Assembly (NCBI GenBank): GCA_017792445.1
Contig: CP051232.1
Span: forward strand, 1,550,001 to 1,614,000
Source: Maritimibacter sp.
GTDB taxonomy: Bacteria > Pseudomonadota > Alphaproteobacteria > Rhodobacterales > Rhodobacteraceae
Length of the DNA: 64,000 bases
Direction of reading: 5' to 3'
This document shows, one piece after another, positions 8,717-15,634 of the stretch. Each line of letters opens with the position of its first letter. Position 1 is the first letter of the stretch. A model generated the notes under the pieces. That model worked only from the letters and a program-made list of their open reading frames with translations, searched no databases and was not told the origin of the DNA. A program made the position numbers and the translations under genes.

Positions 8717-8920
8717 TTAGTCTACGAAACCAAGCCGGTCGAGCGCCTTACGCGCCACGCCGGATTGACCGGGTGCCTTCGACATTACGATGTCGTTCAG
8801 TTGCCGGACAATTAGGTGCAGCTCACGCGAGTTCAGTCGATGTTGCACGAACTCGTGCAGTTCGGTGGCCGAAAGATCGTTGATCCTGCGGGCCAACCCC
8901 ATCCTGGCTGTATCTGCCAT
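8717..8920 (-). CDS. Small hypothetical protein, 67 aa
   Basis: A short minus-strand frame encodes MADTARMGLARRINDLSATE and continues to LDRLGFVD. It is predicted to be mostly helical and basic, with no membrane segment or signal peptide. The start at 8920 is chosen because GGGGAG lies just upstream; in-frame ATGs at 8932 and 8938 are also possible. The stop lies directly beyond the bidirectional terminator, the position expected of a real convergent gene. I do not recognise the family. Confidence 0.6.
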   Translation of the reverse strand: MADTARMGLARRINDLSATELHEFVQHRLNSRELHLIVRQLNDIVMSKAPGQSGVARKALDRLGFVD

Positions 8921-9038
8921 ATCGCTCCCCATAAGCATGAAGGATTTATGACCCGTGGATACGATTCGGTAAAGGCGCACATAGCGTAATTGTGGTGCAA
9001 ATGCGGCAATTGCACGATTAATTCTGCGTCGCGGCAAC

Positions 9039-9064
9039 GGAACCAGACGCGGACCTGCGGCGTT
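9039..9064 (+). promoter_or_regulatory. EcfG-type promoter for PLDc_N/AI-2E genes
   Basis: GGAAC (9039-9043), a 17-base spacer, then CGTT (9061-9064) is an exact match to the alphaproteobacterial general-stress sigma factor promoter. It lies 30 bp upstream of the first gene. The cognate sigma factor gene is 4 kb away. Confidence 0.8.
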
Positions 9065-9094
9065 GACCCCGGAACTGGAATTACGCGGAGTTGT

Positions 9095-9304
9095 ATGATG
9101 GGGCAATTAAGCATGTTCGAGCTTTCCGGAATCGGTGGGCTGATCCTTCTGGCGCTGGACATCTACGCGCTGGTGTCGATCGTGTCGTCGAACGCCTCTA
9201 CCGGGAAAAAAGTTCTGTGGTCTCTGGCGGTGATCGTGTTCCCGCTTCTGGGCTTCATCATCTGGCTGCTGTTCGGCCCGCGCGGTAGCGCGCGACATGC
9301 CTGA
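9095..9304 (+). CDS. Small PLDc_N-domain membrane protein
   Basis: A 69-residue protein with two transmembrane helices (about 10-30 and 37-57) ending in GFIIWLLFGPRG. This is the hallmark of the PLDc_N (cardiolipin synthase N-terminal) family, here without a catalytic domain. ATGs at 9095 and 9098 are both usable; GGAG lies 4 to 7 bases before them. The gene overlaps the next one by 8 bases. The EcfG promoter upstream places it in the general stress regulon. Function as a stand-alone membrane peptide is unknown. Confidence 0.8.
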   Translation: MMGQLSMFELSGIGGLILLALDIYALVSIVSSNASTGKKVLWSLAVIVFPLLGFIIWLLFGPRGSARHA

Positions 9305-10460
9305 CGAGAAGACCGGCCAAAGGCTCCCGACAATCATAATGCTATCCGCCGGCGCCGTTGGCATTCTTGCCACCGGCGCCATTCTGCGATCGGCGGAATC
9401 CATTCTTGCCCCCATGACGCTGGCTTTGGTGACGGGGATCGTCCTGTCGCCGCTTGCGGTGTCCTGGGAACGGATCGGCATCCCGCACAAGATCGGTGCG
9501 ATCCTGAACCTTCTGGTCGCGCTTGCCGCCGTGGGCGCGACGATCTTCCTTCTGCAACCCGTCGCCATGCGCCTGATCGAGCAGGCGCCCAAAGTGGTGG
9601 CCGATGTGGAATCCACCGTGCGGGACTTGCGCGAAATGGTGCGCGGGATCGATGAGATGTCCGAAGAAGTCGCCAACGCCATGAAGGGCGTGGAGGACGA
9701 GGACGCCCCGTCGCCTTTGGATCTGACCGGCTCGAATACCCCCGAACCCGTACCCGAACCCGCGCCGGCGCCAGCCGAAAGCGAGGACGATGGCGGAGGC
9801 GTTTCCGCCGATGCGGCGGTGCCTTCGGTGACGGATGTGGTCTGGCTTGCCCCGTCGATCCTTGCGCAGATCGCGATTTTCGCCGGTACGCTGTTCTTCT
9901 TTCTCGCCACGCGGGTCGATGTCTATCGCTGGGTCGCCCGCCACATCCCGTGGAATGTCGATCGATCTCTGATGCTTCAGCGCTTGCTGGAAGCGGAAAA
10001 ACGGGTGTCGCGCTATTTCCTGACGGTCGCGGTCATCAACGCCGGCCTCGGATTGGCGGTATTCGGCGCGCTAACCCAGCTAGGCGTCACGGGCGCTCCG
10101 GTCTGGGGCCTTGTCGCCTTCCTGTGCAACTTCGTTCTGTACCTCGGGCCGGCGGCGTTCTTCGTGGCGATGCTGTACGCGGGTATCGCATCCTTCGACG
10201 GGATACAGGCATTGCTGCCGGCGGCTTGCTATGTCGGTCTGAACTTCATCGAAGCGCAGTTCGTCACCCCCACAGCGGTCGGCCGCCAGTTGTCGCTGAA
10301 CCCGCTCGTGGTGTTTTTGGCCGTGGTCTTCGGGATTTTCCTGTGGGGACCTATCGGCGGCATTGTTGCGATCCCCATTTTGGTCTGGATCCTGGTGATC
10401 AACAACGCATCGGGCGTCGCTCCCAGCAAGGTACAGGCTGACGCCGCCAAGGCGGCGTAA
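9297..10460 (+). CDS. AI-2E family transporter
   Basis: A 387-residue membrane protein with the AI-2E/UPF0118 layout: two N-terminal helices, a long amphipathic region (about 85-175), then five or six helices. The C-terminal signature GPIGGIVAIPILVW is characteristic. An acidic and proline-rich insert (EPVPEPAPAPAESEDD, about residues 145-162) sits in the extramembrane region and is unusual in length. Family members include antiporters and exporters as well as the original AI-2 exporter TqsA, so substrate should not be assumed. It overlaps the PLDc_N gene and shares its EcfG promoter. Its stop codon abuts the stop of the convergent PRC-barrel gene. Confidence 0.88.
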   Translation: MPDEKTGQRLPTIIMLSAGAVGILATGAILRSAESILAPMTLALVTGIVLSPLAVSWERIGIPHKIGAILNLLVALAAVGATIFLLQPVAMRLIEQAPKVVADVESTVRDLREMVRGIDEMSEEVANAMKGVEDEDAPSPLDLTGSNTPEPVPEPAPAPAESEDDGGGVSADAAVPSVTDVVWLAPSILAQIAIFAGTLFFFLATRVDVYRWVARHIPWNVDRSLMLQRLLEAEKRVSRYFLTVAVINAGLGLAVFGALTQLGVTGAPVWGLVAFLCNFVLYLGPAAFFVAMLYAGIASFDGIQALLPAACYVGLNFIEAQFVTPTAVGRQLSLNPLVVFLAVVFGIFLWGPIGGIVAIPILVWILVINNASGVAPSKVQADAAKAA

Positions 10461-10895
10461 TCAGGGATTGAACCGCGGCATCGCGTCAATGCTCGCCTTG
10501 TCGAGGGCTGCGTGTACAACGTAGGCCTCGACCCCGGCGTCGCCCGCATCCTCGATCTTCAGATCGTCGAAAGCGATGACGACCTTTTCACTCGTCAGGC
10601 CCAGCGGGCCGCCCGTCAGCCGGACGACGGCGTCGGTGATCCGCCCCGTGCCGCTGACCATCAGTTCGGCCACCGATCCGACCACGCGGTCGTTGCGGTC
10701 GATCACCGCGGCACGCATCAGCGCATCGACGTCCAGACCGGTGAAGGTCAGCGCCGTCTCGGGCAGGAATTCGATCTCTGGAATAGCGGTGGTGCTTGCA
10801 GCGGCAGGCACCAGTTCCGGCTCGACCGAGTCGTCGATCACGGCCGGGGCCTGAACCATTACCGCAGAGGCAAGGATGAAAGCGCGTGTCAGCAT
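10461..10895 (-). CDS. Exported PRC-barrel-like protein
   Basis: A 144-residue protein with a probable signal peptide (MLTRAFILASAVMVQAPA). A PRC-barrel-like domain follows, with the pattern AAVIDRNDRVVGSVAELMV and then alternating beta strands (about residues 55-135). The start at 10895 has GAGAG about 10 bases upstream. PRC-barrel proteins are common in alphaproteobacterial stress regulons, and a near-match EcfG promoter lies upstream. The larger PRC protein at 17362-18525 is a second member in the same island. Molecular role unknown. Confidence 0.75.
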   Translation of the reverse strand: MLTRAFILASAVMVQAPAVIDDSVEPELVPAAASTTAIPEIEFLPETALTFTGLDVDALMRAAVIDRNDRVVGSVAELMVSGTGRITDAVVRLTGGPLGLTSEKVVIAFDDLKIEDAGDAGVEAYVVHAALDKASIDAMPRFNP

Positions 10896-10931
10896 TTTTT
10901 CTGCTCTCTTGTTTCGTCCTGTTGTGGATAA

Positions 10932-10957
10932 AACACGCGAGCGGAGTAAAAAGTTCC
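10932..10957 (-). promoter_or_regulatory. Probable EcfG-type promoter (one mismatch)
   Basis: On the minus strand GGAAC (10957-10953), a 17-base spacer, then TGTT (10935-10932) differs from the EcfG consensus only in the first base of the -10 element. It lies 37 bp upstream of the PRC-barrel gene start. Confidence 0.5.
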
Positions 10958-10972
10958 GATATCCAATGACTT

Positions 10973-11006
10973 AAAGAAAAACCGGCAGAGAGAAACTCTC
11001 TGCCGG
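10973..11006 (-). terminator. Terminator of the DUF883/holin-X operon
   Basis: An 11-bp perfect stem (CCGGCAGAGAG / CTCTCTGCCGG) with a 3-base loop is followed on the minus strand by TTTTTCTTT. It lies about 30 bases after the stop of the minus-strand gene ending at 11036. Confidence 0.9.
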
Positions 11007-11035
11007 CATCATATTTCAATGATTTTTGAAATTTC

Positions 11036-11386
11036 TTATTTGCGTCGAGCGGCGATCCCGGCCCCGACCCCTTGCACGAAGGCAGCGGCGATCGTGGCGA
11101 AGGCCTGCACCTGCGCGCTTTGCGTCGTCATCGCGGGCGGCGCGACCACGGGGCGGCGCGGGCGGGCGATGCGTGCGATCAGCAGCACCAGAATACCGAG
11201 GCCCGCGAAAGAGCCGCCGATGATCAGGGCCGCGTCCAGCGGCGTCGCCACCAGCCTCAGCCCGATCCATCCGGCCGCCGTCAGAAAGCCGATCCCGACC
11301 AGCAGCATGACCGCACCGAAAAGGCCCAGCGCAGAGCGCAGGGCCATTGTTTTTGCGGTATAGTTCAGTCCGCCGGGCAGCATCAT
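11036..11386 (-). CDS. Holin-X/phage-holin-superfamily-like membrane protein
   Basis: A 116-residue protein with two transmembrane helices (about residues 18-42 and 51-72), a basic link (ARIARPRRP) and an alanine-rich tail ending AARRK. This resembles the DUF1469/holin-X family, usually encoded next to DUF883 proteins in stress loci rather than in phages. Its ATG overlaps the upstream stop as ATGA, so it is co-translated with the DUF883 gene. A membrane-organising role under stress is likely but not shown. Confidence 0.75.
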   Translation of the reverse strand: MMLPGGLNYTAKTMALRSALGLFGAVMLLVGIGFLTAAGWIGLRLVATPLDAALIIGGSFAGLGILVLLIARIARPRRPVVAPPAMTTQSAQVQAFATIAAAFVQGVGAGIAARRK

Positions 11387-11748
11387 TTGCGGCGCAGCAG
11401 AAGACCGGTCAGAAAGCCTACGCCCGCGGCGATGCCGACGGCCATGGCGGGGTTTTCACGGATCGACTGTTCCGCCTGCGCATAGGCGTTCTGGCCCTTC
11501 AGGCGGGCGTGGTCCACGGCGGCTTCGCCCTGAAGCTTCCATTCGGTCGCCTGATCGCTGGCAGCCGTCTTCAACGCCTCGGCGCGGGTTTTGCCGATGT
11601 CCTTCATGGTTCCGGTCAATGCAGAGATGTCCTTTTTCAGAACCTCGATCTGCGCTTTCAGTTCGTCGACGTCGGTAGGTTTCGCCATGGTCTCGACCTG
11701 GTTGCTCGCTTTTCCGTTTCCGTTCGACTTGGGCGTGGCAGTAGCCAT
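11383..11748 (-). CDS. DUF883 (ElaB/YqjD-like) protein
   Basis: A 121-residue protein. Residues about 20-95 form a coiled coil (VDELKAQIEVLKKDISALTG). A C-terminal single transmembrane segment carries the DUF883 ending ENPAMAVGIAAGVGFLTGLL followed by LRRK. Members such as E. coli YqjD bind ribosomes at the inner membrane in stationary phase. The start has a strong AAGGAG eight bases upstream. An exact EcfG promoter lies 39 bases upstream, and the holin-like gene overlaps downstream, so this is a two-gene general stress operon. Confidence 0.85.
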   Translation of the reverse strand: MATATPKSNGNGKASNQVETMAKPTDVDELKAQIEVLKKDISALTGTMKDIGKTRAEALKTAASDQATEWKLQGEAAVDHARLKGQNAYAQAEQSIRENPAMAVGIAAGVGFLTGLLLRRK

Positions 11749-11786
11749 CTTTCGTCTCCTTCACTCGCGTGTGCGGTTGCCCGTGA

Positions 11787-11812
11787 AACGCGCGGTGTCG
11801 AAGAAATGTTCC
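11787..11812 (-). promoter_or_regulatory. EcfG-type promoter for the DUF883 operon
   Basis: On the minus strand GGAAC (11812-11808), a 17-base spacer, then CGTT (11790-11787) is an exact consensus match, 39 bp upstream of the DUF883 ATG. Confidence 0.82.
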
Positions 11813-11835
11813 CGGTCTGCCTTTAAAAATAAGCG

Positions 11836-11860
11836 GGAACCGGGACGGGGGCCAAGCGTT
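11836..11860 (+). promoter_or_regulatory. EcfG-type promoter for the DUF1328 gene
   Basis: GGAAC (11836-11840), a 16-base spacer, then CGTT (11857-11860) is an exact match on the plus strand, 61 bp upstream of the DUF1328 ATG. It sits back-to-back with the DUF883 promoter, only 23 bp apart. Confidence 0.82.
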
Positions 11861-11920
11861 TGTGTTCCAAATCACGCGTCATGACGACGCGGTGAACCTA
11901 AACTCAAGGAGGGTCTCAAC

Positions 11921-12094
11921 ATGCTTGGTTGGGCACTTACATTCCTGGTTATCGCGCTGATCGCAGCCGTCTTCGGCTTTGGCGGCGTTGCTTCGGCGTC
12001 GGCCGGGATCGCACAAATTCTGTTCTTCATCTTCCTGGTCTTGTTCGTGGTCGCGCTTATCGCCCGCGCGGTCCAAGGCAAGCCGCCAGTGTAA
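11921..12094 (+). CDS. DUF1328 small membrane protein (YtjA-like)
   Basis: A 57-residue protein beginning [20 protein letters not shown], with two transmembrane helices separated by [12 protein letters not shown]. This is the DUF1328/YtjA signature. A near-perfect AAGGAGGG sits 7 bases upstream of the ATG. The family is often stress induced in alphaproteobacteria, and an EcfG promoter precedes it here. A strong hairpin terminator follows, so it is transcribed alone. Function unknown. Confidence 0.9.
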   Translation: MLGWALTFLVIALIAAVFGFGGVASASAGIAQILFFIFLVLFVVALIARAVQGKPPV

Positions 12095-12157
12095 GATGGA
12101 GCCGGGCGCGGAGCGGCGGGAAACCCCGCTCCGCGTACCACGGCAGACAACAAGAAA

Positions 12158-12185
12158 GGCCGCCCGATGCGTCGGGCGGCCTTTT
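12158..12185 (+). terminator. Bidirectional terminator between DUF1328 gene and phyR
   Basis: A perfect 10-bp stem (GGCCGCCCGA / TCGGGCGGCC) with a 4-base loop is followed by TTTT. On the other strand it is followed by TTTC, so it serves the convergent phyR transcript as well. Confidence 0.92.
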
Positions 12186-12208
12186 CGTTTGCGTCACACC
12201 GATGCGGA

Positions 12209-13018
12209 TCAGGCGTGCAGCGTTTCCGTGCTGGCGAAGAACATCGCCTGGCTGATCGCCGAGCGGACCTGTTCCTCGGAATAAGGCTTGGTGATCACGA
12301 AAGCCGGTTCCGGGCGTTCGCCCGTCAGCAGGCGCTCGGGGAACGCCGTGATGAAGATCACCGGAATATCGCTTGCCGCCGAGAGGATCTCGTTCACCGC
12401 ATCGATGCCCGACGATCCGTCGGCCAGCTGGATATCCGACAGGATCAGGTCGGGCTTTTCCTTCGCGGCAAGGCTCACCGCGCCGGAGGCGGTCCGCGCG
12501 ACGCCGGTGATGGCGTGACCCATCTCGGCGACGATGTCCTGCAGATCCATCGCGATGATCGCCTCGTCCTCGATGACCATGACACGGCCTTTGACCGCTT
12601 CTTCCATCTCGCGGCGGGCGACGTCGATCAGATGCGCCACGTCCTCGGGGTCCAATTCCATCACCTCGGCGATTTCCTGAACCGAAAATTCCTCGACCGT
12701 GCGCAGCAGAAGCGCCTCGCGGGTGTTCTTGGTCAGGCGGGACAGATGGCGCTGCGCGCGTTTGGCGATGCCTTCGTCCTCGCCCTCGACCGGGGCGCCG
12801 GCGCTGCTCCAGATGATGTGGAACGCGCGGAAAAGGGCGACTTTGTCAGAGTAGCCCTGGTCGAACACAGAGCGGTCCGCAAGAAGCGCCTCAAGCGTCG
12901 CGGCCGCATAGCTGTCACCTGTCGTCTGGCTCCCCGTCAGCGCACGGGCGTACCGCCGGAGATAAGGAAGCAGTCCCGCAACCTTCACCGACAGATAGTC
13001 GCTTTCGTCCTTTGCCAT
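12209..13018 (-). CDS. phyR: PhyR, anti-anti-sigma response regulator of the general stress response
   Basis: A 269-residue protein with a sigma-factor-like N-terminal domain (about 1-135, sigma2 and sigma4-like helices, including REALLLRTVEEFSVQEIAEV). It is followed by a receiver domain (about 145-262) with acidic pocket IEDE, phospho-acceptor Asp195 in LILSDIQLADG, Thr in FITAFPE and Lys in ITKPY. When phosphorylated, the sigma-like domain is known to bind NepR and free EcfG. The start at 13018 is preferred over the in-frame ATG at 13039, because AGGA lies about 10 bases upstream and MAKDESDYL matches family N-termini. It is divergent from nepR-ecfG across a shared symmetric promoter. Confidence 0.96.
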   Translation of the reverse strand: MAKDESDYLSVKVAGLLPYLRRYARALTGSQTTGDSYAAATLEALLADRSVFDQGYSDKVALFRAFHIIWSSAGAPVEGEDEGIAKRAQRHLSRLTKNTREALLLRTVEEFSVQEIAEVMELDPEDVAHLIDVARREMEEAVKGRVMVIEDEAIIAMDLQDIVAEMGHAITGVARTASGAVSLAAKEKPDLILSDIQLADGSSGIDAVNEILSAASDIPVIFITAFPERLLTGERPEPAFVITKPYSEEQVRSAISQAMFFASTETLHA

Positions 13019-13046
13019 TGTCCGTCCTGTTTTTTGCATTTTTCAT

Positions 13047-13078
13047 GGAACCGAACGCGGCAACGCGCGTTTGGTTCC
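13047..13078. promoter_or_regulatory. Divergent, near-palindromic EcfG promoter pair
   Basis: On the plus strand GGAAC (13047-13051), N16, CGTT (13068-13071) faces nepR-ecfG. On the minus strand GGAAC (13078-13074), N16, CGTT (13057-13054) faces phyR. The two promoters interleave in a 32-bp segment bounded by GGAACC and GGTTCC. The sigma factor should therefore activate both its own operon and its activator from one site. Confidence 0.88.
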
Positions 13079-13143
13079 GCACCGAGTCGAAAAAAGTGCA
13101 AGCTACAGGGAACAAAAACCGAAGCCTCGGCACAGGAAAGAAT

Positions 13144-13293
13144 ATGGATCAAGAACGGGACCAAACCCACCTGGAGCAGCAGATCGACGAGAACCTCCGC
13201 AAGGTCTTCCAAAGGACCGAGCAGGAACAGGTTCCCGATCGGTTCGCGGCGCTATTGCAGCAGCTCAAGGAGCAGGACACGCAAGATGACTGA
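13144..13293 (+). CDS. nepR: NepR anti-sigma factor
   Basis: A 49-residue acidic protein. Its central helix (ENLRKVFQRTEQEQVPDRFA) carries the NepR core LRxVY/F-x5-EPVPDRF-like pattern, then ALLQQLKEQ. NepR is known to sequester EcfG and be released by phosphorylated PhyR. It starts at the ATG at 13144 and overlaps the ecfG start by 8 bases. The interleaved EcfG promoter lies about 70 bp upstream, giving positive feedback with its own inhibitor. Confidence 0.9.
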   Translation: MDQERDQTHLEQQIDENLRKVFQRTEQEQVPDRFAALLQQLKEQDTQDD

Positions 13294-13864
13294 TGGCCGT
13301 GCGTCGGGCGACCCGCGCGAAGAGGTCGTTGAGCATCTTCCCGCGATGCGGGCCTTTGCTGTCAGCTTGACGCGAGATTCCGCCAGCGCGGACGATCTGG
13401 TACAGGACACGATCGTCAAGGCGTGGAAGAACTTCGACAAGTTCAAGGAAGGCACCAACCTTCGCGCTTGGCTGTTCACCATCCTCCGCAACACCTTCTA
13501 TTCCAACCTTCGCAAGTCCAAGCGCGAGGTTTCCGACAGCGATGGCGCCATGGCGGCGACCCTGTCGGAGAAACCGCAGCACGACGGACGGCTTGCGATG
13601 GCGGATTTCGAAAAGGTGTTCACCCGTCTGCCGGTCGAACAGCGCGAGGCGCTGATCCTGGTCGGGGCGTCGGGCATGTCCTACGAGGAAGCCGCGGAAA
13701 CCTGCGAAGTGGCCATCGGCACGATCAAAAGTCGTGTGAACCGTGGGCGGGCCAAGCTGGTCGAGCTGCTTGGCATCCGCGAGGACGAGGCGCTTGAAAT
13801 GACCGACAGCGCGACGCTGGCGGTTGTGACCGGCAGCCTCCAGCCGAGGAAGAACATCGCTTGA
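13286..13864 (+). CDS. ecfG: EcfG-family general stress sigma factor
   Basis: A 192-residue ECF sigma factor: region 2 (about 15-85) with LTRDSASADDLVQDTIVKAW and NLRAWLFTILRNTFYS, then region 4 (about 105-165) with LPVEQREALILVGASGMSYE and IGTIKSRVNRGRAKL. These are EcfG/ECF15 hallmarks. The ATG at 13286 lies inside the end of nepR. The long upstream in-frame extension runs through phyR in antisense and is rejected. It should recognise the GGAAC-N16/17-CGTT promoters seen in this window. Confidence 0.95.
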   Translation: MTDGRASGDPREEVVEHLPAMRAFAVSLTRDSASADDLVQDTIVKAWKNFDKFKEGTNLRAWLFTILRNTFYSNLRKSKREVSDSDGAMAATLSEKPQHDGRLAMADFEKVFTRLPVEQREALILVGASGMSYEEAAETCEVAIGTIKSRVNRGRAKLVELLGIREDEALEMTDSATLAVVTGSLQPRKNIA

Positions 13865-15606
13865 TCACGCGAATCCGGGAAGCAAGTCAGTCGCTGACGT
13901 TCAGGATCGCGGCGCTGCTTGCGCTCGCGTTGCTTCCCATTGGCCTTATTTCGGTTGCCACCACCTTCCAGCTTCTCAGTCAGGCTGACCGGAAGGCGGA
14001 AACGAACCTTATGGCGCTGACCGCGGAAGCGGCGGCGCCTGAGGCGTCGTTCATCCGCACCGGCATCGGCGCGGCCAGCATGCTGGCGTCGATGATCCCG
14101 CAGCTGCGCGAAACGGGTTGGGACTGCGAAAGGCAGCTGAAGCGCTTCATCGAGCAGTCCGACGGCTTTTCGTTCGCCGGCTACATCGCGCTGGACGGCA
14201 CCATCGCCTGTGCCTCGGGCGGTCAGGGTGAAAACGCCAGCGACCGCAAGATCTATCGCGACATGACCGAGGATCCGCGCACCCGCATCACCGTGGTCCG
14301 CGACGCGCTGGTCAGCCGCACATCGGTCGTGCTGATCGCCGTGCCGGTCATCGAAGACGGTCTGTACAATGGCTACGTCGTGGTGTCGCTGCCGCACGGC
14401 AAGCTGTTCCGCCCGCTGGATCAGGTGTCCGCCGACCGCCCGCTGGACCTGATCACCTATAACAACGACGCAGAGGTTCTGACCTCCAGCCGCGGGCTGG
14501 ACGATGTCGAGCCGCACCTGCCGCAGCACTATGACCTTGCCGAGCTCCGCTATAGCAAGGAAGGCGCCTTCATCGACCAGACCCGTGATGGGCTGCTTCG
14601 GGTCTTCGCGGTGATCCCGGTTGTCCCCGGTCAGGTCTATGCGCTGGGAAGCTGGGAACACAGCCGCAACGATTTCATCGAGGGGCTGTCCGTCACCTCG
14701 TCCATGCTGTTCCCCGTCGCGATGTGGCTGGTCTGTCTGGGCGTCGCCTTCTTCGCCGTGCAGCGCATGGTGATCCGCCCGACCCGCAACCTGCGCGCCC
14801 GGATGCTGCAGTTCATGCGGTCGCGCCGGATCTCCGAGCCAAAGCACGAGGCCGCCACCCCGCGCGAGCTGCGGGACATGGAAGACACATGGATGCGGCT
14901 GGCCGAGAACGTCCTGCACGACGAGGCAGAGCTTTACGACACCATCCACCAGCGCACGGTTCTGCTGAAGGAAGTCCACCACCGGGTGAAGAACAACCTG
15001 CAGCTTATCGTGTCGATCCTGAACATGAAGGTCCGCAAGGCCCGCGACCCCGAGGTGCGCAACGCCCTGACCGACATCCGTCAGCGCGTCATGGGCATCG
15101 CCCGCGTACATCAGGAGCTGTACGAGACCTCGACCGCCGAGCGTGTCCATGCCGGCGAGTTGCTGAAGGCCATTGTCGGCCACACGGTGCGCAGCGCGAT
15201 TGACGATGAAAGCTCGATCACCTTCGAGGAAAGTTACGACGAAATCGTCGTCTATCCCGATCAGGCCGTGCCGCTTTCGCTGGCCGTCACCGAGTTGCTG
15301 ACCAACGCGCTGAAGCATCTGGGCGCGCCCGACGGCGAGAAGCCGGTTCTGACCGTTCACCTGCGCCGCGACGGCGCGGACGACGCAGAGGTCATGATCT
15401 GTAACAGCCTTGCCGGGCAGTCCGAGCATGCGGACGCCCCACAAGGCAGCGGGTTGGGCATGGCTCTGGTGACGGCCTTCGCGCACCAGCTTGAAGGTAA
15501 TGCGACAAACGAAAGCACCGCGGAACAGTTCTGCTCTGTGCTGCGTTTCCCGGTTGCCGATTTCGATGAAACCGATGTGCCCACGGAACTCGCGTGGTCC
15601 ACTTGA
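13861..15606 (+). CDS. Membrane sensor histidine kinase, HisKA_2 type (PhyK-like)
   Basis: A 581-residue kinase. It starts with TTG at 13861, overlapping the ecfG stop as TTGA. There is a transmembrane helix at about 17-40, a periplasmic sensor domain (about 40-275, with paired Cys in WDCERQ and TIACASG), a second helix (about 280-303) and HAMP-like linker. The H-box EVHHRVKNNLQLIVSILNMK contains His373/His374, followed by a HATPase domain (N box LTELLTNALKH, G box GSGLGMALV). HisKA_2/HWE kinases are the usual donors for PhyR, and co-transcription with nepR-ecfG supports that role. The sensed signal is unknown. Confidence 0.9.
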   Translation: MITRIREASQSLTFRIAALLALALLPIGLISVATTFQLLSQADRKAETNLMALTAEAAAPEASFIRTGIGAASMLASMIPQLRETGWDCERQLKRFIEQSDGFSFAGYIALDGTIACASGGQGENASDRKIYRDMTEDPRTRITVVRDALVSRTSVVLIAVPVIEDGLYNGYVVVSLPHGKLFRPLDQVSADRPLDLITYNNDAEVLTSSRGLDDVEPHLPQHYDLAELRYSKEGAFIDQTRDGLLRVFAVIPVVPGQVYALGSWEHSRNDFIEGLSVTSSMLFPVAMWLVCLGVAFFAVQRMVIRPTRNLRARMLQFMRSRRISEPKHEAATPRELRDMEDTWMRLAENVLHDEAELYDTIHQRTVLLKEVHHRVKNNLQLIVSILNMKVRKARDPEVRNALTDIRQRVMGIARVHQELYETSTAERVHAGELLKAIVGHTVRSAIDDESSITFEESYDEIVVYPDQAVPLSLAVTELLTNALKHLGAPDGEKPVLTVHLRRDGADDAEVMICNSLAGQSEHADAPQGSGLGMALVTAFAHQLEGNATNESTAEQFCSVLRFPVADFDETDVPTELAWST

Positions 15607-15634
15607 TCCGACCCGCGAAGGGACCGAAGCCCAT

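Noticed and set aside
10442-10457. CGCCGCC-AA-GGCGGCG as a terminator
   Set aside because: It lies within the last codons of the AI-2E gene and has no T run on either strand.
11036-11386. Holin-like gene as evidence of a prophage
   Set aside because: No other phage gene is near, and the DUF883 pairing with an EcfG promoter matches chromosomal stress loci.
12167-13285. In-frame N-terminal extension of ecfG
   Set aside because: Runs antisense through phyR and across the promoter region; the sigma factor domain starts after 13286.
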